Assembly: GCA_902464485.1 (NCBI GenBank)
Contig: CABQJJ010000010.1
Location: forward strand, 1-48,153
Reading direction: 5' to 3'
Source of the DNA: an uncultured Collinsella sp.
GTDB taxonomy: Bacteria > Actinomycetota > Coriobacteriia > Coriobacteriales > Coriobacteriaceae
DNA length: 48,153 bases
The position numbers were made by a program, and so were the translations under genes. Shown here piece by piece: positions 25,121 to 34,056 of this stretch (position 1 is its first letter; every line of letters begins with the position of its first letter). The notes beneath the pieces are model-generated. The model did no database searches. It was given only the letters and a program-made list of their open reading frames with translations, and was not told where the DNA came from.

Positions 25121-25870
25121 TTAGGAGCGGGCGGCTCCGTCGACGGGGAGGATGGCGCCCGTGACGTAGGAGGACATATCGCTCGCCAGGAAAACAAAGG
25201 CGTTGGCGACATCCTCGGGTTCGCCCATGCGACCCAGCGGAATGGTGGCGATGATGGGCTTGATGACCTCTTCGGGCAGGTTGGCGACCATGTCGGTTTT
25301 GGTTACACCGGGTGCTACGGCATTGACGCGAATGTCCATGGGGGCGAGCTCGCGCGAGAGCGACTGGACCATGCCGTTGACGGCGAATTTGGACGTGGGG
25401 TAGCCAACGCCGGAGGGCTGACCGTACTTAGCGACCATCGAGCTCGTGGTGGTGATGGTGCCGCCGTGGCCGGCTTCGGTCATGATCTTGGCGGCAGCCT
25501 GGTGGCCATTAAAGACGGCGACGACGTTGAGGTCCATAACTTTGGCGAACTCCTCTGCCGTGTAGTTGAGCAGCGGCGAGCGCTGGGAGATGCCGGCGTT
25601 GTTGACGACCGTGTCCAAGCCGCCCATGTCGGCTGCAGCCTGGGTAAAGGCCTCGGTCACGGCCTCGAGCGAGGTGAGGTCGCAGGAGCGGCCCCAGACC
25701 TTGGCGTCGGGATAGGCGGCTACCAGCTTCTCAACCGCCGCGTCGGCAGTCTCCTGGCGCGAACCAAAGACGGTGACGGCAGCGCCTTCCTCGATAAAAC
25801 GGCAGGCGATCGCATAGCCGATACCGCGCGTGCCTCCGGTGATGATTGCTTTCTTGCCCTCGAGCAACAT
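25121..25870 (-). CDS. Short-chain dehydrogenase resembling bile-acid 3alpha-hydroxysteroid dehydrogenase BaiA
   Basis: The 249-residue classical SDR has the cofactor loop TGGTRGIG (11-18), NNAG (90-93), Asn115, and catalytic Ser144, Tyr157 and Lys161 (YPTSK). Recalled from memory, it resembles BaiA of bile-acid-dehydroxylating clostridia along its length: AIITGGTRGIGYAIA, FIEEGAAVTVFG, MDLNVVAVFNG, GVGYPTSK, APGVTKTDM and FLASDMSSYVTG all have close counterparts. A 3alpha-hydroxysteroid dehydrogenase role is plausible; FabG-like 3-oxoacyl reductase is the main alternative. Residues 37-41 read SRQET where BaiA has ETQEE, which may shift preference towards NADP(H). GAGAGGAAG precedes the ATG at 25870, which was chosen over the ATG at 25990 because the extra 40 residues do not fit the family. 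Confidence 0.8.
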   Translation of the reverse strand: MLLEGKKAIITGGTRGIGYAIACRFIEEGAAVTVFGSRQETADAAVEKLVAAYPDAKVWGRSCDLTSLEAVTEAFTQAAADMGGLDTVVNNAGISQRSPLLNYTAEEFAKVMDLNVVAVFNGHQAAAKIMTEAGHGGTITTTSSMVAKYGQPSGVGYPTSKFAVNGMVQSLSRELAPMDIRVNAVAPGVTKTDMVANLPEEVIKPIIATIPLGRMGEPEDVANAFVFLASDMSSYVTGAILPVDGAARS

Positions 25871-26029
25871 GGTGCTTCCTCTCATCGCGGGCGAACATAC
25901 GCAGCACAGCATAGCGGCGGCAAAATACAGCTGCCGTCGCATATCGGCAAACGGTATCCACGGTTGCCGACGAACGGTCAAGTTGTTCAAACGTTAGTCG
26001 ACCAGTTCGCTCGAAAAATGTAACTAAAG

Positions 26030-26059
26030 GGGGCTCCCATCCAATCGGATAGGAGCCCC
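26030..26059 (-). terminator. Terminator of the homoserine dehydrogenase gene
   Basis: Arms GGGGCTCC (26030-26037) and GGAGCCCC (26052-26059) are extended inward by ATCC/GGAT past one mismatch, with loop AATC. On the minus strand it lies 31 bases after the stop and is followed by CCTTTAGTT, a weak U-tract. Confidence 0.7.
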
Positions 26060-26090
26060 TCATGCGTTGTTTGACTTGCCGAGAATCGGA

Positions 26091-27434
26091 CTAGTTGGCC
26101 ATGACGCCTTCGGTCCAGGCATCGACGTCCTCGATACGCAGGACGTTGGCGACCTCGGCCACGCAGTCGACGCTGGCAAGCTCGGCGGCGGCAGCCTGGA
26201 CGTCCTTCTCGAGCGCGCGGTGCGTCAGGAAGATGACCGAGCAGGTATCGCTAGCGCCTGACTTGCCGTCCTCGACCTGGTTGATGAGCGAGATCGAGAT
26301 GTTGTGCTTGGCAAAGATGTCGACCGTCTCGGACAGGGCGCCCACGCGGTCGGCGACCTTCAGGCGCACATAGTACTTGGTCTGGAGCTCGTCCATGGGC
26401 TTAAAGGCGAGGTTGTGGCCATAGGGCTCAATCTCGGGCAGCGGAGCCACGCCGCGGCTGATCTGCTCGGAGAGCGACAGGATATCGCCCACGACGGCGC
26501 TCGCGGTGGGGAAGGAGCCTGCGCCGGCACCGTAGAACATGGTCTCGCCCACGGCGTCGCCTACCACGTAGACAGCGTTCATGGCGCCGTTGACCTTGGC
26601 AAGCATGTGGTCGGCGGGGATCAGCGTGGGATGCACGCGGACGTCGACGCCGGCGTCGGTATTGCGGGCGATGCCGAGCAGCTTAATGGTGTAGCCGAGC
26701 TCGCGGGCCTGGGCGATGTCCTCGGCGCCGATGGTACGGATACCCTGCTGGTACACATCGTCGGTGGTAACGCGGGTGCCAAAACCGATAGAGGCGAGGA
26801 TGGCCGTCTTGCTGGCGGCATCGAAGCCGTCGACGTCGGCGGACGGGTCGGCCTCGGCATAGCCCTTGGCCTGCGCGTCGGCAAGCACGTCGGCGTAATC
26901 GGCGCCCTCGGCGTCCATGCGCGACAGGATATAGTTGGTGGTACCGTTGAGAATGCCTGCGATGGTCAGGATCTTGTTGCCCACCAGGTCGTGCTCGAGC
27001 GTGCTGACAATGGGAATGCCACCGCCGCAGCTGGCCTCGCACTTAATCTGCACGCCGCACGCGCGTGCCTTCTCGGCGAGCGTCTCGACATGACGGCCCA
27101 ACAGGGCCTTGTTGGCAGAGACGACGTGCTTGCCGTTCTCGAAGGCGGTGGTGAAGATCTCGGTCGCGGGGTGTTCGCTGCCGATCAGCTCGACGACGAT
27201 GTCGACGGCGGGGTCGGTGACGACGTCGTGCCAGTCACTCGTAAAGGCCTCGCGCTCAATACCGGCTGCCTCGGCCTGCTCCCAGGCAAGCGCGCAGGCG
27301 CGGGTTAGCTTAAGGTCGATGCCGTAGGCTGCCAGGTACTCATCGTGGTGGCTCTTGATCAGACGGGCCACGCCGCCGCCGACGGTTCCCAGACCGATCA
27401 GACCGACGTTCACGGTGCGCAGGGGTTCGCTCAT
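26091..27434 (-). CDS. hom: Homoserine dehydrogenase
   Basis: The 447-residue enzyme reduces aspartate semialdehyde to homoserine for threonine and methionine synthesis. It has the NAD(P) loop GLIGLGTVGGG (11-21), ANKALLGRH, the family block AGILNGTTNYILSRM near residue 168 and the catalytic lysine region GYAEADPSADVDGFDAASK. The C-terminal 90 residues form an ACT domain (RVGALSETVDIFAKHNISIS), suggesting feedback by threonine. GAAGGAGC precedes the ATG at 27434. It is monocistronic here, ending at the hairpin above. Confidence 0.93.
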   Translation of the reverse strand: MSEPLRTVNVGLIGLGTVGGGVARLIKSHHDEYLAAYGIDLKLTRACALAWEQAEAAGIEREAFTSDWHDVVTDPAVDIVVELIGSEHPATEIFTTAFENGKHVVSANKALLGRHVETLAEKARACGVQIKCEASCGGGIPIVSTLEHDLVGNKILTIAGILNGTTNYILSRMDAEGADYADVLADAQAKGYAEADPSADVDGFDAASKTAILASIGFGTRVTTDDVYQQGIRTIGAEDIAQARELGYTIKLLGIARNTDAGVDVRVHPTLIPADHMLAKVNGAMNAVYVVGDAVGETMFYGAGAGSFPTASAVVGDILSLSEQISRGVAPLPEIEPYGHNLAFKPMDELQTKYYVRLKVADRVGALSETVDIFAKHNISISLINQVEDGKSGASDTCSVIFLTHRALEKDVQAAAAELASVDCVAEVANVLRIEDVDAWTEGVMAN

Positions 27435-27684
27435 AGATAGCTCCTTCGTGCATCTTATGGATAGATTAACCGCTTAAAGGTTGAGTGCATTCTAGCGTGA
27501 ACCGAGGGCACGTGCTCGCCAGGCAACAGGAGTCGCACAAAATGGCACCCCCGAAACGCTGCGGAAACATTGGAAACATGCTCGCTACAAACGAACTTCC
27601 GTAACAAACTGTCAACGTTTGCACCATAAGGTTTGCCCTGTACCGCAAGACGGCCGCACCGCGGCCAGCGAAAAGGGGGACACC

Positions 27685-28851
27685 ATGTTCAACATCAACA
27701 GCAGGCTCAGCCGTAGAAACTTTCTCGCCGGCGCCGCGGCGCTCAGCAGCACCGTCGCGCTTGCTGGCTGCTCGTCGGGTGGCTCGGACGGCGGGTCCGC
27801 CGATGACGGCAAGACCTTCAAGATCGGTGTCATCGGCCCTCTGACCGGTGCCGCGGCAACCTATGGCGTCTCGGCCGAGAAGGGTGCCAAGCTCGCCGCC
27901 AAGGATTTTTCGACTAAGGACCTCAAGCTCTCGCTTAAGTCCGAGGACGACGTTGCCGACGGCGAGAAAGCTATCAACGCCTTCAATACCTTGTGCGACT
28001 GGGGCATGCAGGCGCTCGTCGGCCCCGTCACGACCGGTGCTGCCGTCGCCGTCTCGGGTGAGATCGCCGACGATATGCTCATGGTCACGCCTTCGGCCTC
28101 GTCGCTCGACGTCACCAAGGATAAGACTACGGTCTTTCAGGTTTGTTTTACCGATCCCACCATGGGCGCCAGCGCCGCGAAGTTCTTGGCCGAGAAGTAC
28201 GCGGATGCTAAGATCGCCCTGTTCTACAACTCCGGCGATACGTATAGCTCGGGCGTTGCCAACGCTTTTGCCGAGCAGGCCAAGGCGTCCAAGCTCGATA
28301 TCGTCGATGCCGAGACCTTTAAGGACGACTCCTCCACGAGCTTTACCAACCAGCTCACCAAGGCCAAGGAGGCCGGCGCCACGCTCATCTTTGCGCCGAT
28401 CTACTACACGCCGGCGTCCGTCCTGCTCAAGAACGCCAAGGACATGGGCTACGATATGACGCTTATGGGTACCGACGGCATGGACGGCCTGCTCTCCGTC
28501 GAGGGCTTCGATACCTCTCTTGCCGAGGGGGTGCTGCTCATGACCCCGTTCTCGGCCGACGACGAGAAGAACGCCGACTTCGTCAAGGCCTATAAGGATG
28601 CCTACGACGAGACGCCTAACCAGTTTGCCGCCGACGCCTACGATTGCGTCCACGCAATCGTCGAGGCTATCGATAAAGCGGGCATCGACCTTACGGCCGA
28701 CGGTGCCGACATTGCCGGCGACCTTGCCAAGGCCATGCGCAAGATCAAGATCGAGGGCCTGACGGGCGAGCTCACGTGGAACGACGAAGGCCAAGTCGAG
28801 AAGCCCGCTACGGCCTATGTGATTCAGGACGGCAAGTACATCGCCGCCTAA
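27685..28851 (+). CDS. livJ: Branched-chain amino acid ABC transporter binding lipoprotein 1 (LivJ/LivK-like)
   Basis: The 388-residue periplasmic-binding-type protein has a twin-arginine-like signal (SRRNFL, 9-14) and a lipobox LAGC with Cys29, so it is a membrane-tethered lipoprotein. The mature start FKIGVIGPLTGAAATYG and the downstream APIYYTPASVLLKNAK are typical of LivJ-type proteins. It should capture leucine, isoleucine or valine outside the cell. The ATG at 27685 follows AAAAGGGGGA; the frame's earlier start at 27619 lacks a site. It is the first gene of the liv cluster and is followed by a close paralogue. Confidence 0.88.
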   Translation: MFNINSRLSRRNFLAGAAALSSTVALAGCSSGGSDGGSADDGKTFKIGVIGPLTGAAATYGVSAEKGAKLAAKDFSTKDLKLSLKSEDDVADGEKAINAFNTLCDWGMQALVGPVTTGAAVAVSGEIADDMLMVTPSASSLDVTKDKTTVFQVCFTDPTMGASAAKFLAEKYADAKIALFYNSGDTYSSGVANAFAEQAKASKLDIVDAETFKDDSSTSFTNQLTKAKEAGATLIFAPIYYTPASVLLKNAKDMGYDMTLMGTDGMDGLLSVEGFDTSLAEGVLLMTPFSADDEKNADFVKAYKDAYDETPNQFAADAYDCVHAIVEAIDKAGIDLTADGADIAGDLAKAMRKIKIEGLTGELTWNDEGQVEKPATAYVIQDGKYIAA

Positions 28852-29006
28852 GTGCGCATAAAGCACGACCGGTGAGGCTGTTTTATTCAGGGCAGGGACG
28901 CCTGTAACAGAATGGAAACATTACTTTTACATAATAAAGTGGCAATACTGCATAAAGTAATAGAAGTACGCAGAATTATGGATAAATGAACAAATCCAAA
29001 GAAAAG

Positions 29007-29034
29007 TTGAAATAATCGCCACTTTCCTTAACTA
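29007..29034 (+). promoter_or_regulatory. Putative promoter of the second binding-protein gene
   Basis: TTGAAA (29007-29012) and TAACTA (29029-29034) are separated by 16 bases within an unusually A/T-rich stretch (about 28910-29040). This would let the second binding protein and the transporter be transcribed apart from the first. Confidence 0.4.
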
Positions 29035-29122
29035 AAGCGTCTAGTATTTTGCGAACGCCGAACACGGCGAAGGATGGCCTGTCGGGCAACCGAAACCCGA
29101 CGAGATTTGAGAGGAGAGCCGC

Positions 29123-30310
29123 ATGTCGAGCCTCACCGGTAAGTCATTGAACCCTGTTATGAATCGCAGGAGCGTTATCGCGAGCGCAGCAGGTCTGGGG
29201 GCGATGTCCATTCTAGCTGGCTGCTCCTCCAACGGCGGCGACAGTGGTTCCGCTTCGGGCGACGCTTCGTTTAAGATCGGCACCATCGGCCCGCTGACCG
29301 GCGCCAACGCGTCCTACGGCAAGTCCGTTACCCAGGGTGTCGAGCTTGGTTGCAAGGATTTCTCGACCAAGGAGCTGCCGCTTGCCAGCAAGGCCGAGGA
29401 TGACCAGGCCGATGGCGAGAAAGCCGTCAACGCCTTCAACACCCTGCTCGACTGGGGCATGCAGGCCCTCGTCGGTCCGACCACCACGGGTGCGTCGGTT
29501 GCCGTTGCCGCAGAGTGTGGCAACGACCCCAAGACGTTCATGATCACCCCGTCCGCGTCCTCCGAGGACGTCACCGACGGCAAGGATTGCGTCTTCCAGG
29601 TTTGCTTCACCGACCCCAACCAGGGTGTCAACGCTGCCAAGTTCCTGGCGCAGAAGTATGCGGACGAGAAGTTCGTGCTGTTCTATAACTCCGGCGACGC
29701 CTATTCTTCGGGCATCGCAGATTCCTTTAAGGCCCAGGCCGCTGAGTCCAAGCTCGAGATTGTTGACGAGGAGACCTTTAAGGACGACTCCGCCACGAGC
29801 TTTACCAACCAGCTGACCAAGGCCAAGCAGGCCGGCGCCACCATGATCTTTGCGCCAATCTACTATACGCCGGCGTCCGTCCTGCTCAAGAACGCCAAAG
29901 ACATGGGCTACGACGTCAAGATGATGGGCTGCGATGGCATGGACGGCATCCTGGGCGTTGAGGGCTTCGATACCTCTCTTGCCGAGGGTCTGCTGCTCAT
30001 GACCCCGTTCTCCGCCGACGACGAGAAGAACGCCGACTTCGTCAACGCTTACAAGGATAAGTACGGCGATACCCCCGACCAGTTTGCCGCCGACGCCTAC
30101 GATGGCGTGCACGCGGTGGCCGAGGCCCTCAAGGAGGCCGGTCTTGGTGTCGACGCCGACCCGACCGAGGTCGCCGAGAAGCTGCCCAAGGCTATGCTCA
30201 AGATTACCGTTGACGGTCTGACCGGCAAGCTCACCTGGAACGATAAGGGCCAGGTCCAGAAGGAGCCCACGGCGTACGTCATCACCGACGGCAAGTACGT
30301 ACAGGCATAA
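29123..30310 (+). CDS. Branched-chain amino acid ABC transporter binding lipoprotein 2 (LivJ/LivK-like)
   Basis: The 395-residue paralogue of the preceding gene has twin arginines (NRRSVI, 14-19) and a lipobox LAGC with Cys34. Its mature start is FKIGTIGPLTGANASYG. The C-terminal half is almost identical to the first copy over long DNA stretches, while the signal region differs. AGAGGAGAG precedes the ATG. It lies nearest the permease genes and probably feeds the same transporter with a different affinity or substrate. Confidence 0.88.
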   Translation: MSSLTGKSLNPVMNRRSVIASAAGLGAMSILAGCSSNGGDSGSASGDASFKIGTIGPLTGANASYGKSVTQGVELGCKDFSTKELPLASKAEDDQADGEKAVNAFNTLLDWGMQALVGPTTTGASVAVAAECGNDPKTFMITPSASSEDVTDGKDCVFQVCFTDPNQGVNAAKFLAQKYADEKFVLFYNSGDAYSSGIADSFKAQAAESKLEIVDEETFKDDSATSFTNQLTKAKQAGATMIFAPIYYTPASVLLKNAKDMGYDVKMMGCDGMDGILGVEGFDTSLAEGLLLMTPFSADDEKNADFVNAYKDKYGDTPDQFAADAYDGVHAVAEALKEAGLGVDADPTEVAEKLPKAMLKITVDGLTGKLTWNDKGQVQKEPTAYVITDGKYVQA

Positions 30311-30342
30311 CTGGCCGCCTTACATAGAGCGGTTTTGATCCC

Positions 30343-30403
30343 AAGCAGGGGAGGTTTTGGCCTTCCCTGCTTGCTTGGTATCTAGGGACGATGTAACGTC
30401 CCT
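30343..30403 (+). other. Two hairpins between the second binding protein and livH
   Basis: Arms at 30343-30354 and 30361-30372 (12 bp, one G-U pair, 6-base loop) are followed by AGGGACG (30384-30390) and CGTCCCT (30397-30403). Neither has a strong T-tract. They could act as a partial terminator or RNA-stability element that keeps binding-protein mRNA more abundant than permease mRNA. Confidence 0.6.
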
Positions 30404-30449
30404 GTTTCATACATCAACTGGAAACCTATTCGAAAGGGGGATGTGGAAC

Positions 30450-31331
30450 ATGACGGTCTTTATCCAATACCTGGTCAACGGCCTGTCCATGGGCAGCGTC
30501 TACGCCATCATCGCGTTGGGCTACACCATGGTCTACGGCATCGCCAAGATGCTCAACTTCGCTCACGGCGACGTTATCATGGTCGGTGCCTATGTCTCGT
30601 TCTGCGCCACGTCGTATCTCGGCCTCCCGGGCTGGGCATCTGTAGTTCTCTCTTGTGTGGTCTGTACCGTTCTCGGTGTTCTCATCGAGGGTCTGGCATA
30701 CAAGCCGCTGCGCCAAGCAGGCCCGCTGGCCGTTCTGATCACGGCTATCGGCGTGTCTTACTTCCTGCAGAACGCCGCGCAGCTTCTGTGGGGCGCCACG
30801 CCCAAGAACTTCACTTCGCTCGTCACCTTCCAGGTGCCGGAGTTCTTGGCCAAGTTCAACGTAAGCGCCGTCTCGCTCGTCACCATCGTCGCCTGCCTGG
30901 TTATCATGGCCGGCCTGATGTTCTTTACAGGTAAGACCAAGATGGGCAAAGCCATGCGCGCCGTGTCCGAGGACAAAGCCGCCGCTCAGCTCATGGGCAT
31001 CAACGTCAACCGCACTATTTCGATGACGTTTGCCATCGGCTCCGCCCTTGCCGCCATCGCCGGTGTGCTCCTGTGCTCCTACTCGCCGGTCCTGCAGCCC
31101 ACGACGGGTGCCATGCCTGGCATCAAGGCCTTCGACGCCGCCGTTTTCGGCGGCATCGGCTCCATCCCCGGCGCTTTTGTCGGTGGCATTCTCATCGGCA
31201 TCATCGAGGCGATGGCGCAGGCCTACATTTCCACGAGCCTTGCCAATTCCATCGTCTTTGGTGTTCTGATCATCGTCCTGCTCGTCAAGCCTGCCGGCCT
31301 CTTGGGCAAGTACGTCCCCGAGAAGGTGTAG
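30450..31331 (+). CDS. livH: Branched-chain amino acid ABC transporter permease LivH
   Basis: The 293-residue inner-membrane permease has the LivH pattern: FIQYLVNGLSMGSVYAIIAL at the start, GYTMVYGIAKMLNFAHGD, and a C-terminal KAFDAAVFGGIGSIPGAFVGG. The ATG at 30450 follows AAAGGGGG at 9 bases. The in-frame ATG at 30441 is too close to that site, and the frame upstream of it is not family sequence. It pairs with LivM in the membrane channel. Confidence 0.92.
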   Translation: MTVFIQYLVNGLSMGSVYAIIALGYTMVYGIAKMLNFAHGDVIMVGAYVSFCATSYLGLPGWASVVLSCVVCTVLGVLIEGLAYKPLRQAGPLAVLITAIGVSYFLQNAAQLLWGATPKNFTSLVTFQVPEFLAKFNVSAVSLVTIVACLVIMAGLMFFTGKTKMGKAMRAVSEDKAAAQLMGINVNRTISMTFAIGSALAAIAGVLLCSYSPVLQPTTGAMPGIKAFDAAVFGGIGSIPGAFVGGILIGIIEAMAQAYISTSLANSIVFGVLIIVLLVKPAGLLGKYVPEKV

Positions 31332-32420
31332 GTGAGCGTTATGAAGTTTCTTAAAGACAAGCAGACGCGTCACGACTTTGTTACGTATGCCATGTGCCTT
31401 GTGGCGTTCGCCATCGTGTTCTTTATGCAGTCCAACCATATGATCCCGCGCATGATTGCCGGCCAGTTGGTTCCCATCACGGCCTACATCGTCATGGCCA
31501 TTTCCCTCAACCTCGTCGTCGGCATCGCGGGCGACTTGTCGCTGGGCCACGCGGGCTTCATGAGTGTCGGTGCCTACACGGGCATCGTCACCGCCGTCGC
31601 GCTGGAGAGCGCCGTTCCCTCCGATCCGGTGCGCCTTATCATCAGTATCGTGGTCGGTGCCATCGCCGCTGCCGTCCTGGGCTTCCTGATCGGCATCCCG
31701 GTTCTTCGCCTGAGCGGCGATTACCTGGCCATCGTGACCTTGGCCTTTGGCGAGATTATCAAAGAGATCGTCACTTGCCTTATCGTGGGTGTCGACTCGC
31801 GCGGCCTGCACGTGATTTTTAACATCACGGGCAACTCTACGATCGACGACCTGCACCTGCTCGAGGACGGCACCGCCATCATCAAGGGCGCGCAGGGCGC
31901 ATCGGGCGTGTCGACCTATTCGACCTTCCTTGCCGGCGCCATCCTGGTTATGGTCGCGCTCGTGATTGTACTCAACCTGGTTCGCAGCCGTACCGGTCGT
32001 GCCATTATGGCCGTGCGCGACAACAAGATCGCTGCCGAGTCCGTGGGCATCTCCGTCACCCAGTACCGCATGATTGCCTTCGTGGTCTCCGCCGCCCTCG
32101 CCGGTGCTGCCGGAGCCCTCTTCGGCGGTAACTTCTCGCAGCTCTCCGCCACCAAGTTCGACTTCAACACGTCCATCCTCATCCTGGTGTTCGTGGTCCT
32201 GGGCGGTCTGGGCAATATGCGCGGCTCCGTCATCGCGGCGGCGTTGCTCACGGTGCTTCCCGAGCTGCTCCGTCAGTTCTCGGACTACCGCATGCTCATC
32301 TACGCCATCGTGCTGATCCTGGTCATGATCTTTACCAACAACCCGCAGCTCAAGGCGTTCTTCGCACGCATTAAGGATCGCTTTGCTTCCAAGAAGGAGG
32401 TGGCAGCCGATGCCCAGTAA
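31332..32420 (+). CDS. livM: Branched-chain amino acid ABC transporter permease LivM
   Basis: The 362-residue permease has the LivM signature GDLSLGHAGFMSVGAYTGI near residue 70 and RLSGDYLAIVTLAFGEII near 127. GTG at 31332, directly after the livH stop, has GAGAAGG five bases upstream; ATG at 31341 is an alternative three codons in. Its 3' end overlaps livG by 11 bases. Confidence 0.92.
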   Translation: MSVMKFLKDKQTRHDFVTYAMCLVAFAIVFFMQSNHMIPRMIAGQLVPITAYIVMAISLNLVVGIAGDLSLGHAGFMSVGAYTGIVTAVALESAVPSDPVRLIISIVVGAIAAAVLGFLIGIPVLRLSGDYLAIVTLAFGEIIKEIVTCLIVGVDSRGLHVIFNITGNSTIDDLHLLEDGTAIIKGAQGASGVSTYSTFLAGAILVMVALVIVLNLVRSRTGRAIMAVRDNKIAAESVGISVTQYRMIAFVVSAALAGAAGALFGGNFSQLSATKFDFNTSILILVFVVLGGLGNMRGSVIAAALLTVLPELLRQFSDYRMLIYAIVLILVMIFTNNPQLKAFFARIKDRFASKKEVAADAQ

Positions 32421-33270
32421 ATTTGAGTTCAAGAAGGGCAAGATGGTCCCGTATCCTTCTGGCGCCATCGTTCCCGACCGCGACCTGGGCGAGCGCCCGG
32501 CGCTCGAGTGCATCCACCTGGGCATTGAATTCGGTGGCCTTAAAGCAGTCGACGACTTTAGCCTGACCATCGGCAAGACCGAGATCGCCGGTCTCATTGG
32601 CCCCAACGGTGCCGGCAAGACCACGGTCTTCAACCTGCTCACCAAGGTGTATCAGCCTACGCACGGCACCATTCTGCTTGACGGCGAAGACACCTCGGGC
32701 AAGTCCGTCTACCAGGTCAACCGCATGGGCATCGCCCGTACCTTCCAGAACATCCGCCTGTTCAACACCATGACGGTGGAGGACAACGTCAAGGTCGGTC
32801 TGCACAATCAGGAGCGCTACTCCGGTTTTGAGGGCGTGCTGCGCCTGCCGACGTACTGGAAGCACGAGAAGGCCGCTCACGAGCGCGCCATGGAGCTGCT
32901 GTCCATCTTTGATATGGAGCATCTGGCAAACGAGCAGGCCGGATCGCTGCCTTACGGCGCTCAGCGTCGTCTGGAGATCGTCCGCGCGCTTGCCACCAAC
33001 CCCAAGCTACTGCTGCTCGACGAGCCTGCCGCCGGCATGAACCCGTCCGAGACCGCGGAGCTCATGGAGAACATCGTCAAGATTCGCGACACCTTCGGCA
33101 TTGCCATCATGCTTATCGAGCATGATATGTCGCTTGTTATGAACATCTGCGAGGGCATCTGCGTGCTCAACTTTGGTAAGGTCATCGCCAAGGGCACGGC
33201 AGAGGAAATCCAGAACAACGAAGCCGTTATTGAGGCGTATCTGGGCAAGCAGGATAAGGGGGAGAACTAA
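32410..33270 (+). CDS. livG: Branched-chain amino acid ABC transporter ATP-binding protein LivG
   Basis: The 286-residue ATPase has Walker A GPNGAGKTT, a LivG-type GIARTFQNIRLF Q-loop, the signature region LPYGAQRRLEIVRALA and Walker B LLLLDEPAAGMNP. The signature reads PYGAQR rather than LSGGQ, as is usual in LivG. AAGGAGGT precedes the ATG at 32410. The start lies within livM, and livF begins on the base after its stop. Confidence 0.93.
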   Translation: MPSKFEFKKGKMVPYPSGAIVPDRDLGERPALECIHLGIEFGGLKAVDDFSLTIGKTEIAGLIGPNGAGKTTVFNLLTKVYQPTHGTILLDGEDTSGKSVYQVNRMGIARTFQNIRLFNTMTVEDNVKVGLHNQERYSGFEGVLRLPTYWKHEKAAHERAMELLSIFDMEHLANEQAGSLPYGAQRRLEIVRALATNPKLLLLDEPAAGMNPSETAELMENIVKIRDTFGIAIMLIEHDMSLVMNICEGICVLNFGKVIAKGTAEEIQNNEAVIEAYLGKQDKGEN

Positions 33271-33984
33271 ATGGCAGAGCCGATGCTTTCCGTCTACAAC
33301 ATCAACGTCTGGTACGGCGCCATCCACGCCATCAAGGACATCTCCTTTAATGTCAACGAGGGCGAGATCGTGGCCCTGATCGGCGCGAACGGTGCCGGCA
33401 AGTCCACAACGCTCAAGACTGTCTCGGGCCTGCTGCGTTCCAAGACCGGCTCCATCAAGTTTATGGGCGAGGACATTACCCATACGCCTGCCGACAAGCT
33501 GGTTGGCAAGGGCCTGGCTCAGGTGCCCGAGGGACGTCGCGCCTTTTTGCAGATGACGGTCGAGGAGAACCTGGAGATGGGCGCTTACACACAGCCCAAG
33601 TCCACGGTGGCTCCGGGCCTGGAGCGCGTCTACGAGCAGTTCCCGCGCCTTAAGGAGCGCCGTCGCCAGGTCGCCGGCACCCTTTCGGGCGGCGAGCAGC
33701 AGATGCTCGTTATGGGCCGCGCCCTTATGAGTAACCCCAAGCTGCTCATGCTCGACGAACCCTCCATGGGTCTGGCGCCGATCCTGATCGAGCAGATTTT
33801 CCAGATTGTCGAGGACCTGCACAAGGCCGGCACCACGGTGCTCCTGGTCGAGCAAAACGCGCAGATGGCGCTTTCCATCGCCACGCGCGGCTACGTGCTC
33901 GAGACCGGCAAGATCACCATGACCGGTACCGGACAGGAGCTTCTGCACGACGACAACGTGCGCAAGGCTTACCTGGGCGGCTAG
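33271..33984 (+). CDS. livF: Branched-chain amino acid ABC transporter ATP-binding protein LivF
   Basis: The 237-residue ATPase has Walker A GANGAGKST, the LivF block GLAQVPEGRRAFLQMTVEEN, the signature LSGGEQQML and Walker B LLMLDEPSMGLAP. It forms the ATPase pair with LivG. GGGGGAG lies upstream of the ATG. It is the last gene of the operon, followed by two hairpins. Confidence 0.93.
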   Translation: MAEPMLSVYNINVWYGAIHAIKDISFNVNEGEIVALIGANGAGKSTTLKTVSGLLRSKTGSIKFMGEDITHTPADKLVGKGLAQVPEGRRAFLQMTVEENLEMGAYTQPKSTVAPGLERVYEQFPRLKERRRQVAGTLSGGEQQMLVMGRALMSNPKLLMLDEPSMGLAPILIEQIFQIVEDLHKAGTTVLLVEQNAQMALSIATRGYVLETGKITMTGTGQELLHDDNVRKAYLGG

Positions 33985-33990
33985 GGACTT

Positions 33991-34012
33991 CCGCCGTTCT
34001 GCCGAACGGCGG
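33991..34012 (+). other. Hairpin after livF
   Basis: CCGCCGTTC (33991-33999) and GAACGGCGG (34004-34012) flank a 4-base loop, a few bases after the livF stop. No T-tract follows, so it may protect the mRNA end ahead of the real terminator. Confidence 0.6.
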
Positions 34013-34056
34013 ACCAGTTGACGCTGCGCGGGCGCCAGAGCGACAACTTGTCATTC

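Noticed and set aside
25121..25870. 7beta-hydroxysteroid dehydrogenase as known from Collinsella
   Set aside because: The sequence does not match the recalled 7beta enzyme, which has a different cofactor loop and active-site region; BaiA is a much closer match.
27466..28866. 466-residue open frame on the minus strand
   Set aside because: Antisense to the first liv binding-protein gene, whose lipobox and signal are clear.
30426..32645. 739-residue open frame on the minus strand
   Set aside because: Antisense to livH and livM and rich in His, Asp and Arg; no domain seen.
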